Below are positions 25,527 to 33,695 of a stretch of DNA of 64,000 nucleotides, piece by piece. This DNA is from CBDAQR01 sp965199055 (lineage in GTDB: Bacteria > Pseudomonadota > Gammaproteobacteria > Pseudomonadales > Halieaceae): contig CBDAQR010000004.1 of NCBI GenBank assembly GCA_965199055.1, positions 1,054,001 to 1,118,000 of the forward strand, given 5' to 3'. The notes beneath the pieces are model-generated. The model worked only from the letters and a program-made list of their open reading frames with translations. It was not told the origin of the DNA and did not search any database. Numbering within the stretch: the stretch's first letter is position 1; each line of letters opens with the position of its first letter. The position numbers were made by a program, and so were the translations under genes.

Positions 25527-26565
25527 TGTTCTGCTACTGGCCTTGCTGGCAGCGATTGCCGGAGGGTCGTGGTTATGGCTCTCAGGCGATAGCGCAGAAT
25601 CAGTCGAGTCGCAGCGCCGAGGTCCTTCCGCCGCTCCAGTGACACGCTTTGAACTTCAAGCCCAGCAATTTCAGAGTCGGGTAAATGCATTGGGCACCCT
25701 GCGCGCATGGGAGTCGGTAGTGATTACCTCCAGTGTGTCGGAGATCATTACGCATTTGCATTTTGAGGACGGACAGCAGGTAAGCCAGGGTGACTTGCTG
25801 GTGACTCTGCAACAGGACGAGGAACAGGCTGTCTTGCGTCAGCAGGAAGAAGTTCTATTGGAGCAAGAACGAGAGGTGGAGCGCCTGGAGAACCTGGCTC
25901 GTAGTAATCAGGTCGCGCAAACGGAATTGGATCAGCGCCGCACGCTGGCGGCGATCGCCCGCAACCGAATAGAGCAGGAACGGGCGCGGATTGAAAATCG
26001 AAATATTACTGCACCGTTCTCGGGTGTGCTGGGTTTGCGGCAGGTCAGTCCCGGCGCCCTGGTGGCGCCTGGAGAGACGATTACCACGCTTGATGATGTG
26101 TCTCGGATGCGTCTCGATTTCACCGTACCCTCTCGCTTCCTTCGTTTTCTCCAGGCGGGTCAGTCCATTGAGGCGACCACGGGGGCTTACGTTGAAGCAT
26201 TCAGTGGCACGCTCACCGCAGTGGATTCCCGCATTGATCCGGTGAATCGCTCCATCACCGCGCGCGCCAGTTTTGACAACGCAGACGGACTGCTGAAGCC
26301 AGGGCTTTTAATGCAGGTGATTGTGCTGGGCGACTCCCGCAGTGCGCTGTTGGTGCCAGAGGAAAGTTTGTTGTCGCGAGCGGCAGCACATTTTGTCTGG
26401 AAGATAGAGGGCGATACCGCGCGCCGCGTCGAGGTCGAGCTGGGGGATCGGCGACCAGGATGGGTAGAGGTGCTCTCCGGATTGGCGCCCGGCGATAGTG
26501 TTGTGCGCGACGGCATCACCCGCTTGCGCGGAGAGGTGGCACCGATTCGTTTCGTAGACGATTGA
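25519..26565 (+). CDS. RND efflux periplasmic adaptor (MFP/HlyD-type)
   Basis: A 348-residue membrane-fusion protein. Residues 1-21 form a signal anchor without lipobox. The lipoyl half-domains bracket a coiled coil (EEVLLEQEREVERLENLA) and are followed by NITAPFSGVLGLRQVSPGALV, a diagnostic RND-adaptor segment, then the beta-barrel and membrane-proximal domains (LVPEESLL, GDRRPGWVEVLSGLAPGD). It should link the RND pump at 26567 to an outer-membrane channel. No TolC-like gene is present here, so the outer-membrane partner must be elsewhere. It overlaps its upstream neighbour by 8 bases and is one base from the pump gene. Confidence 0.94.
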   Translation: MRNVLLLALLAAIAGGSWLWLSGDSAESVESQRRGPSAAPVTRFELQAQQFQSRVNALGTLRAWESVVITSSVSEIITHLHFEDGQQVSQGDLLVTLQQDEEQAVLRQQEEVLLEQEREVERLENLARSNQVAQTELDQRRTLAAIARNRIEQERARIENRNITAPFSGVLGLRQVSPGALVAPGETITTLDDVSRMRLDFTVPSRFLRFLQAGQSIEATTGAYVEAFSGTLTAVDSRIDPVNRSITARASFDNADGLLKPGLLMQVIVLGDSRSALLVPEESLLSRAAAHFVWKIEGDTARRVEVELGDRRPGWVEVLSGLAPGDSVVRDGITRLRGEVAPIRFVDD

Positions 26566-26566
26566 T

Positions 26567-29500
26567 ATGTGGCTTTCAGATACCTCAGTTAAACGTCCCG
26601 TCCTGGCAACGGTAATCAGCGCCCTGTTGGTAGCCTTCGGTGTGCTCGCGTTTGACCGGCTGCCGTTGCGCGAATATCCGGATATTGAGCCGGCGGTAGT
26701 GAGCATTCAAACCGACTATCCGGGTGCCACCGCCGCGGTGGTTGAGAACAAGATCACTGAGATCATCGAGGGGCGTATTGCCGGGGTAGAGGGTCTCAAG
26801 AGTATTACCTCGGTTAGTCAGGATGGGCGCTCGTCCATTGGCGTTGAGTTTGAGCTCGGGCGCGACATCGACAATGCGGCCAATGACATTAGGGATCGTG
26901 TTTCCAGGGTGCTTAGCGCGCTGCCGGAGGAGGCGGATCCGCCGGAAGTCTTGAAAGCGGCCGATGACGATACGGTGATCTACTGGGTGCACTTCGTCAC
27001 ACCGGGCATGGATGCGCTGGAAGTCACAGACTATGCCCGTCGCTACCTGGTAGACCGGTTTTCGGCACTCGACGGGGTCTCTCGCGTTCGAATCTCAGGT
27101 GAGCAGGTGTATTCCATGCGCATCTGGCTGGACCGCGACGCGCTAGTGGCACGGGGTCTTACCGTCACCGACATTGAGAATGCGGTCCGAGAACAAAACA
27201 TCGAGCTTCCCGCGGGCTCTCTTAAGTCGCTGGAACGCGATTTTATGATTCGTGTGGAACGGGCCTATACCTCTGCAGAAGAATTCAGAGACCTGGTGAT
27301 CCGCCGCGGCACTGATGGTTATTTGGTGCGATTGTCCGATGTCGCCCGGGTGGAACTGGAGACCAGCGAGCGACGGAGTCTTTATCGCGGCAATGGTGAA
27401 TCCAGCGTCGGGCTGGGTATGGTGAAGCAGAGCACTGCCAACGCCCTGTCGGTGAGCCGTGCGGTTAACCAGGAAATCGACCGGGTCAACAGTCAGCTGC
27501 CGGATGGCATGGTGTTGATCGGCAGCTACGATAAATCCATCTATGTGGAGGCTGCGATCAAGGAGGTGTACCGCACTCTCATCATTGCAGCCGCGCTAGT
27601 CGTGTTGGTGATATTCCTGTTTTTGGGTGATCCGCGCAGCGTGTTGGTGCCAGCGGCCACAGTGCCCATTTCGCTCATAGCCAGTTTTACCTTGCTCTAT
27701 GCCTTCGGTTACAGCATTAACCTGCTGACCTTGCTGGCTCTGGTGCTGTCAATTGGCTTGGTGGTCGACGACAGGATTGTTGTACTGGAGAATATCCATC
27801 GCCGCCTGGCGAAGGGTGAAAGCCCCTTGATGGCGGCCTACAAAGGTAGCCGACAGGTCGGATTCGCGGTACTGGCCACCACACTGGTGCTGGTGGCGGT
27901 ATTCGTACCGATTACGTTCCTCGAGGGTGATGTCGGCCGTTTGTTCAGTGAATTCGCCGTGGCGATGGCCGTCGCTGTGTGTTTCTCGACTGTGGTGGCA
28001 CTCAGTCTGGCACCGGTAATTTGTTCGTCGTTGCTGCGACCGGATACTGTCCACAATCCCCTGGCCGACGCGGTGGGCTCGGTGACTGCCTGGATGGAGC
28101 GCCATTATCGCGATCTACTTGAACGAATACTGCATTACCCAGCAATCACGATGACAGTGATATTGGCGAGTATTGGTCTGAGTGGCTGGCTATTTCTAAA
28201 CGTTCCGCAGGAATATGCACCCAAAGAAGATCGGGGCATGGTATGGATGTCGGTGACAGCACCGGAAGGTTCGTCTTACGATTACACGGTTCGCCATCTG
28301 GAAGAGATTGAAGCCTTGTTGCTGCCACTGGTGGATGGTGGCGATGTGCATCGATTGATTATCCGTGCACCCTCCTGGGGTGGCGGCGAGGCCTTTAACT
28401 CAGCCTTTGCGATGCTCGTGCTGACCGATTGGGACAGCGGCCGACGGCCAACGGAAGAAATTCTAGCGGACGCCAGAGAGCGGGTTGCTGATATTGCTGG
28501 CGTCAGGGTTTTTCTGCGTTCCTCGCGGGCACTCGGTGGTGGCTCTGAGCAACCAGTACAGTTTGTACTGGGCGGTGACTCCTACGAACAACTGGCTGAA
28601 TGGCAAGAATTGCTGCAGCGTGCGGTAGACGATAATCCCATGTTCCTTGCGGCCGATGTCGACTTCAAACCGACCAAGCCACAACTGCGCCTGTCGGTTG
28701 ACCGTGACCGGGCGGGGGATATGGGGGTTCGTCTACTGGATATCAGCCGCACCCTGGAGACCTTGATGGGCGGCCGTCGCGTTACCACCTTTATTCTGGG
28801 TGGCAAAGAGTACGATGTCATCCTGGAAGGCGAACATGCCAGCCAGCGCACCTTGACCGACCTGCAGGATATCTATGTGCGCTCCGCCGGTAGTGGCGAG
28901 TTGATTCCGCTATCAAACCTGGTCAGTTTTAGCGAAGTAGCGGATTCAGGTAATCTGCGCCGCTACAACCGCGTGCGTGCGATTACGCTCAGCTCGAGTC
29001 TCGCCGAAGGCGTGGCCGTGGGCGACGCGCTTGAATGGCTGGAAGACTGGGTACGCGCGGAATTGCCCGCCGAAGCCAGCTATGACTTTAAGGGAGAATC
29101 GCTCGACTACAAGAACGCGGGTCGATCGGCGCTGTTTACCTTTGCATTGGCACTACTGGTTGTGTACCTGGTGATGGCGGCGCAGTTCGAGTCCTTTGTG
29201 CATCCCTTTATTATTATGCTCACTGTTCCGCTGGCGCTGATTGGTGGCCTCGGTGGTCTCTACCTCTTCGATCAGACCCTCAATATCTTTAGTCAGGTCG
29301 GGCTTATCATGCTAGTCGGGCTGGCGACCAAGAACGGCATTCTGATTGTGGAATTTATCAATCAGTTACGTGACTCCGGGCGCGAGTTTCGCGACTCGAT
29401 TCTCGATGGCGCTATGTTTCGATTGCGCCCTATCGCCATGACGGGATTTACCACGATTATGGGCGCGGTGCCGCTGATCGTCTCGGCCGGGCCTGGTCAT

Positions 29501-29689
29501 GAGAGTCGCATGGTCATTGGAGTCGTGGTGATGTGCGGTGTTGCAACCGCGAGCCTGATCACCTTGTTTGATGTACCAGTGGCCTACTACCTGCTCGCAC
29601 GTAACACAGGCTCACCCGGTGCAATTTCTCAGCAGTTGTCAGAGGAGTTACAGCAGTCAGCGCCAACAGGCGTCGCTGCTACCCAATGA
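26567..29689 (+). CDS. RND multidrug efflux permease, HAE1 family
   Basis: A 1040-residue inner-membrane proton-driven pump. Twelve helices flank two large periplasmic loops. TM4 carries the proton-relay Asp pair (SIGLVVDDRIVVLENIHRR) and TM10 the matching Lys (VGLATKNGILIVEF). TDYPGATAAVVENKITEIIE and the GFTTIMGAVPL segment are typical. The residue after the Asp pair is Arg instead of the usual Ala, a mild oddity. The substrate is unknown. It is the third gene of a tightly packed operon with its adaptor; the last 4 bases overlap the next start. Confidence 0.95.
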   Translation: MWLSDTSVKRPVLATVISALLVAFGVLAFDRLPLREYPDIEPAVVSIQTDYPGATAAVVENKITEIIEGRIAGVEGLKSITSVSQDGRSSIGVEFELGRDIDNAANDIRDRVSRVLSALPEEADPPEVLKAADDDTVIYWVHFVTPGMDALEVTDYARRYLVDRFSALDGVSRVRISGEQVYSMRIWLDRDALVARGLTVTDIENAVREQNIELPAGSLKSLERDFMIRVERAYTSAEEFRDLVIRRGTDGYLVRLSDVARVELETSERRSLYRGNGESSVGLGMVKQSTANALSVSRAVNQEIDRVNSQLPDGMVLIGSYDKSIYVEAAIKEVYRTLIIAAALVVLVIFLFLGDPRSVLVPAATVPISLIASFTLLYAFGYSINLLTLLALVLSIGLVVDDRIVVLENIHRRLAKGESPLMAAYKGSRQVGFAVLATTLVLVAVFVPITFLEGDVGRLFSEFAVAMAVAVCFSTVVALSLAPVICSSLLRPDTVHNPLADAVGSVTAWMERHYRDLLERILHYPAITMTVILASIGLSGWLFLNVPQEYAPKEDRGMVWMSVTAPEGSSYDYTVRHLEEIEALLLPLVDGGDVHRLIIRAPSWGGGEAFNSAFAMLVLTDWDSGRRPTEEILADARERVADIAGVRVFLRSSRALGGGSEQPVQFVLGGDSYEQLAEWQELLQRAVDDNPMFLAADVDFKPTKPQLRLSVDRDRAGDMGVRLLDISRTLETLMGGRRVTTFILGGKEYDVILEGEHASQRTLTDLQDIYVRSAGSGELIPLSNLVSFSEVADSGNLRRYNRVRAITLSSSLAEGVAVGDALEWLEDWVRAELPAEASYDFKGESLDYKNAGRSALFTFALALLVVYLVMAAQFESFVHPFIIMLTVPLALIGGLGGLYLFDQTLNIFSQVGLIMLVGLATKNGILIVEFINQLRDSGREFRDSILDGAMFRLRPIAMTGFTTIMGAVPLIVSAGPGHESRMVIGVVVMCGVATASLITLFDVPVAYYLLARNTGSPGAISQQLSEELQQSAPTGVAATQ

Positions 29690-30600
29690 CCCCGAGTCGT
29701 AAGCTGGTCAGTTATGCCTGCTACCTGCTAGGGCTGGGCTACGTGGCGTATCTTCTGCAGTCTGCCTGGCCACAACTCAACCTTCTGCTGCACGGCGTCC
29801 AGTGGGGGTGGATCGCCGTATCAACGCTCGCGTTTCTGGTCCATACGTTTCTGGTCTGCAAGTTGCTGCACGAGCTTTTCCTTGCTGCCGGTGTGGACAT
29901 CGGTCTGCGTGGAACAGGGCGTATGTTTTATCTGTCGCAGATGACTAAGTATGTTCCCTGTGTTGTTTGGTGGTTTGCCATGCAGGCTTCACTGGTGCAG
30001 TCGGAAAATGCGGTTCGCAAGGTAGTTTTCGCCAACGTGCGTATGATGCTCTTCCTGGCGGCCAGCTTCCCACTGCTCTCGGTTGCACTTTTGTCACTGT
30101 TGGTACCTTCCTTGTCGCCGGCATGGTTGCTGCTACTGCTACCAATAAGTGTTTTCTCGATCTATGTGCTGGACGGTTTTCAATTTGTACATCGTTTGCC
30201 AGACACCGCGAAGCGATATATCCCTGAAGCGCTGCTGCAGGAGTTACAGCCAACCGCCTACGGCGCGGGGCGCATACTGCTGAACTGTCTCATGCAGTTC
30301 GCCTTATACATTGCCACGGCTGCCACGATGGTGGCGGCCTTCTACGACATGCCCGTCGCAGACTTAATCACGCTGGCCACCTATCACTGCCTGGGGTGGA
30401 TTGCCGGCGTAATCAGCGTGGTAGTGCCAGCGGGGATGGGTGTGAGAGAGGGAGTCTTCTTGCTTCTCGGAGGCATCGCCAACCAATATCCGGCAGAGCA
30501 GTTGCAATCGCTGGCCGTTATCACGCGCAGCCTGCAAATCATGCAAGAGGTCATTCTTTCGCTGGGTGCCTTGCTGCTGGTGAAGCTGCGCTGGCTCTGA
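29686..30600 (+). CDS. flippase-like integral membrane protein (UPF0104/LPG-synthase TM type)
   Basis: A 304-residue polytopic protein with about seven to eight helices. The patterns QMTKYVPCVVWWFAMQASLV and GWIAGVISVVVPAGMGVREGVFLLL match the transmembrane domain of the lysylphosphatidylglycerol synthetase/UPF0104 family, whose last conserved block is V-P-G/A-G-x-G-x-R-E. Members flip or modify lipids, often polyprenyl- or amino-acid-linked. The ATGA overlap with the pump gene shows translational coupling, an uncommon partnership. It ends just before the convergent formate dehydrogenase operon. Confidence 0.78.
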   Translation: MTPSRKLVSYACYLLGLGYVAYLLQSAWPQLNLLLHGVQWGWIAVSTLAFLVHTFLVCKLLHELFLAAGVDIGLRGTGRMFYLSQMTKYVPCVVWWFAMQASLVQSENAVRKVVFANVRMMLFLAASFPLLSVALLSLLVPSLSPAWLLLLLPISVFSIYVLDGFQFVHRLPDTAKRYIPEALLQELQPTAYGAGRILLNCLMQFALYIATAATMVAAFYDMPVADLITLATYHCLGWIAGVISVVVPAGMGVREGVFLLLGGIANQYPAEQLQSLAVITRSLQIMQEVILSLGALLLVKLRWL

Positions 30601-30601
30601 G

Positions 30602-30817
30602 TCAGTGCAATTCGGCAACAGCCAATCGCAGTAGCGGCGAAAGCTCGTCGGGATGCTCACTCGCAAACTCTCGCAGGGCCGTTTGCATGCGAGGATCCCA
30701 AAAGCGACGCAGGTGGTCGGCGACTTTGATTGCCACCACTGCGCTGTCGGCGGTGTAATTCATGTTATCGGTGATCTGCTCGGCCATGCGCAACAGCTTC
30801 TGGGCATCGACTGTCAT
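30602..30817 (-). CDS. fdsD: NAD-dependent formate dehydrogenase delta subunit
   Basis: A 71-residue protein typical of FdsD, with AEQITDNMNYTADSAVVAIKVADHLRRFWDPRM as its centre; this small subunit supports maturation or assembly of the FDH complex. It is the last gene of the fds operon. In the repaired fdsA frame the fdsA stop (TGA, 30814-30816) and this ATG (30817) overlap as ATGA. In the sequence as given, fdsA instead reads through the start of this gene in another frame, so coupling is lost and translation of FdsD may be reduced. No terminator hairpin is visible before the convergent flippase gene. Confidence 0.87.
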   Translation of the reverse strand: MTVDAQKLLRMAEQITDNMNYTADSAVVAIKVADHLRRFWDPRMQTALREFASEHPDELSPLLRLAVAELH

Positions 30818-33695
30818 GCAGGGTTGGCCTCGTCTTGCGCCTTGGCCAGCAAACTGTGTTGCTCAGCATTGTTTTCACGATAGAGTTGTTGCCAGTTGCC
30901 AGTTGCCAGTTGCCCGGCGCCGAGACCGGATAGGCCTGTACAGCGGTAACTTTATATTCGGGACAATTCGTTGCCCAGTCTGAGTTGTCAGTGGTAACCA
31001 CGTTGGCACCGGATTCGGGATGATGAAAGGTCGTGTAGAGCACACCGGGCTGTACTCGCGTGGTGACCACAGCACGCAAAACGGTTTCGCCGGCGCGGCT
31101 CTTAATGCCCACCCAACAGCCGTTTTCAATGCCGCGTGTTTCCGCATCGCTGGGATGGATCTCAAGGCGGTCCTCATCATGAAAACTCATGTTGGAGGTG
31201 CGACGGGTCTGTGCTCCAACATTGTACTGCGACAAAATTCTTCCTGTCGTCAGTAGTAGCGGAAACTTGCTATTGCTGCGCTCGTCCGTGGGCACAAAGG
31301 GGGTGGGTGCAAAGAAGCCCTTGCCGCGTACAAACTCGTCGACATGCATGAAGGGTGTCCCCTCGGGATGAGTCTCGTTGCAAGGCCATTGGATGGAACC
31401 CTCTTCATCCAACTTGGCATAGCTCACACCGTGGAAGGTGGGCGTCAGCCGTGCTATTTCGTCCATGATCTCTGAAGGGTGTTGGTAGTGCATCTGGTAG
31501 CCCATCGCAGCAGATAGCGCTGCGGTGGCCTCCCATTCGCCCATGCCACTCAAAGGCTCCATCACCTTGCGCACGCGTGAAATACGACGTTCTGCGTTGG
31601 TAAAGGTGCCATCTTTCTCCAGGAAGGACGACCCGGGTAAGAATACGTGAGCAAACTTGGCGGTCTCGTTGAGAAACAGGTCCTGCACAACCACGCACTC
31701 CATTGCCGACAAGGCAGCGTGCACGTGCTGTGTATCCGGATCGCTTTGTGCCATGTCCTCGCCCTGGATGTAACAGCCCTTAAATTCTCCGGCTACTGCG
31801 GCGTCGAACATATTGGGTATTCGATAACCCGGTTCCGGGTCGATGTTGATCTGCCATTCCTGTTCGAACAGGCTGCGGGTGGCAGCATCGGACAAGTGCC
31901 GGTAACCAGGCAGCTCGTGTGGGAAGCTTCCCATGTCGCAGCTACCCTGCACATTGTTCTGTCCGCGCAGGGGGTTCACGCCGACGCCGGAACGCCCAAG
32001 ATTGCCTGTTGCCATGGCGAGGTTGGCTATTCCCATCACCATTGTCGATCCCTGACTGTGCTCGGTGACTCCCAGGCCGTAGTAAATAGCTGCGTTGCCT
32101 GCGCCTGCGTAGAGGCGAGCGGCGGCGCGAATATCCTCAGCAGGCACGCCCGTCGACTCTTGCAGTGCTTCCGGTGAATTGCACTCCTCGCTGATAAAGG
32201 TTCGCCACTCTTGATACGCTTCGTCTTCACAGCGCGCGGCGATAAAATCAGAATCTTCGAGACCTTCAGTGATCACGGTATGTGCCAGCGCGTTGATCAC
32301 AGCGACGTTGGTACCCGGGCGTAACTGCAGATGCTGATCCGCTTTGATGTGGGGTGATTTAACTAAGTCGATGGCGCGGGGGTCGATGACGATTAAGCCG
32401 GCGCCCTGGCGCAGACGACGCTTCATCTGTGAACCAAATACGGGGTGAGCTTCGGTGGGATTGGCGCCGATGACCATGATCACGTCGCTATCCATAACGG
32501 AATCGAAGGTTTGTGTGCCTGCAGACTCGCCCAGGGTAGTTTTTAAGCCATACCCAGTAGGGCTGTGGCACACCCTTGCGCAGGTGTCGACATTATTGTT
32601 GCCCATGGCTGCGCGAATAAACTTTTGCACCACGTAGACCTCTTCATTGGTGCAGCGTGATGAGGTGATGCCGCCAATCGATTTTCGGCCATAGGTCTGC
32701 TGAATCGCCTGAAAGCGCGATGCCGCGTAGCGTATTGCCTCATCCCAACTCACCGAACGCCAGGGCTCGTGGATGGATTCGCGAATCATCGGTGTGGTGA
32801 TGCGATCGGGATGTGTCGCGTAGCCGAAAGCGAAGCGGCCCTTGACGCAGGAGTGGCCGTGGTTGGCCTTGCCGTCTCGGTCGGGAACCATGCGAACCAC
32901 GGAATTGCCCTGGACTTCTGCCCTGAATGAGCAGCCCACCCCGCAGTAGGCGCAGGTGGTGATAACGGCGGAGTCCGGTTGTCCGTGTTCGATCACCGAC
33001 TTCTCCATCAGAGTCGCGGTGGGGCACGCTTTGACGCAAGCGCCGCAGGAAACGCACTCGGAGTCGATAAAGTCATCTGCCTGACTGGCGACAATCTTTG
33101 AGTCAAAGCCGCGCCCCTGTACAGTCAGTGCAAAGGTGCCCTGTTGTTCTTCGCAGGCGCGGACGCAGCGGGAGCAGACGATGCATTTTGATGCATCGAA
33201 AGCGAAGTAGGGTGCGGTCTCATCGGTGGGAAGATCGAGGTGGTTCTCCCCCTCAAAGCCATAGCGCACCTCACGCAGTCCCACTTGTCCCGCCATGTCC
33301 TGGAGCTCGTAGTCCCCGTTAGCCGAGCAGGTCAGGCAATCTAAGGGGTGGTCAGAGATATACAGTTCCATGACGTTGCGGCGCAACTTGGCGAGTCGAT
33401 CCGATTGCGTGGTGACGCGCATGTCACTTTCGACCAGATTGGTACAGGATGCGGGATAGCCCGGGCGCCCTTCGATTTCGACTAGACACATTCTGCAAGA
33501 ACCGAATGCCTGCAAGTCTTCGGTGGCACACAACTTGGGAATGGCGGTGCCCGCCAGGGCGGCCGCGCGCATAACACTGGTGCCCTCGGGTACCTCTATC
33601 GACTGGCCGTCGATAGTCAGGTTGACCGTTGCGGTATCGGGCGAAGCGGGTGTGCCGTAGTCTTGCTCTGCGCCCACGCGATAGAAGTTTTCCAT
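30765..33695 (-). CDS. fdsA: NAD-dependent formate dehydrogenase alpha subunit, C-terminus frameshifted
   Basis: A 976-residue molybdenum (bis-MGD) catalytic subunit oxidising formate. In order: an N-terminal 2Fe-2S domain (CATEDLQAFGSCRMC), NuoG-like HPLDCLTCSANGDYELQ, two 4Fe-4S sites (CIVCSRCVRACEEQ and CVSCGACVKACPT), a further 4Fe-4S (CAYCGVGCSF), and the active-site Cys in RVCHSPTGYG. All look intact. The last 45 or so residues are foreign (ending EAVAHGRADHR): a 7-bp tandem repeat at 30888-30914 shifts the frame. Removing two repeat units joins NWQQLYRENNAEQ to HSLLAKAQDEANPA, ending at 30814 in an ATGA overlap with fdsD, the likely ancestral end. Confidence 0.93.
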   Translation of the reverse strand: MENFYRVGAEQDYGTPASPDTATVNLTIDGQSIEVPEGTSVMRAAALAGTAIPKLCATEDLQAFGSCRMCLVEIEGRPGYPASCTNLVESDMRVTTQSDRLAKLRRNVMELYISDHPLDCLTCSANGDYELQDMAGQVGLREVRYGFEGENHLDLPTDETAPYFAFDASKCIVCSRCVRACEEQQGTFALTVQGRGFDSKIVASQADDFIDSECVSCGACVKACPTATLMEKSVIEHGQPDSAVITTCAYCGVGCSFRAEVQGNSVVRMVPDRDGKANHGHSCVKGRFAFGYATHPDRITTPMIRESIHEPWRSVSWDEAIRYAASRFQAIQQTYGRKSIGGITSSRCTNEEVYVVQKFIRAAMGNNNVDTCARVCHSPTGYGLKTTLGESAGTQTFDSVMDSDVIMVIGANPTEAHPVFGSQMKRRLRQGAGLIVIDPRAIDLVKSPHIKADQHLQLRPGTNVAVINALAHTVITEGLEDSDFIAARCEDEAYQEWRTFISEECNSPEALQESTGVPAEDIRAAARLYAGAGNAAIYYGLGVTEHSQGSTMVMGIANLAMATGNLGRSGVGVNPLRGQNNVQGSCDMGSFPHELPGYRHLSDAATRSLFEQEWQINIDPEPGYRIPNMFDAAVAGEFKGCYIQGEDMAQSDPDTQHVHAALSAMECVVVQDLFLNETAKFAHVFLPGSSFLEKDGTFTNAERRISRVRKVMEPLSGMGEWEATAALSAAMGYQMHYQHPSEIMDEIARLTPTFHGVSYAKLDEEGSIQWPCNETHPEGTPFMHVDEFVRGKGFFAPTPFVPTDERSNSKFPLLLTTGRILSQYNVGAQTRRTSNMSFHDEDRLEIHPSDAETRGIENGCWVGIKSRAGETVLRAVVTTRVQPGVLYTTFHHPESGANVVTTDNSDWATNCPEYKVTAVQAYPVSAPGNWQLATGNNSIVKTMLSNTVCWPRRKTRPTLHDSRCPEAVAHGRADHR
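30888..30914. repeat. 7-bp tandem repeat (about 3.9 copies) inside fdsA
   Basis: GTTGCCA is repeated at 30888-30894, 30895-30901 and 30902-30908, followed by GTTGCC (27 bases in all). The unit is not a multiple of three, so copy number decides the reading frame of the fdsA C-terminus. With two fewer units the expected FdsA tail and ATGA junction to fdsD are restored. Either a slippage expansion, a phase-variable switch or a repeat misassembly. Confidence 0.93.

Noticed and set aside
30765..30900. The long FdsA tail as a genuine alternative C-terminus
   Set aside because: It overlaps fdsD in another frame, has no family features, and disappears if two repeat units are dropped, while the repaired tail fits the overlap pattern of the operon.
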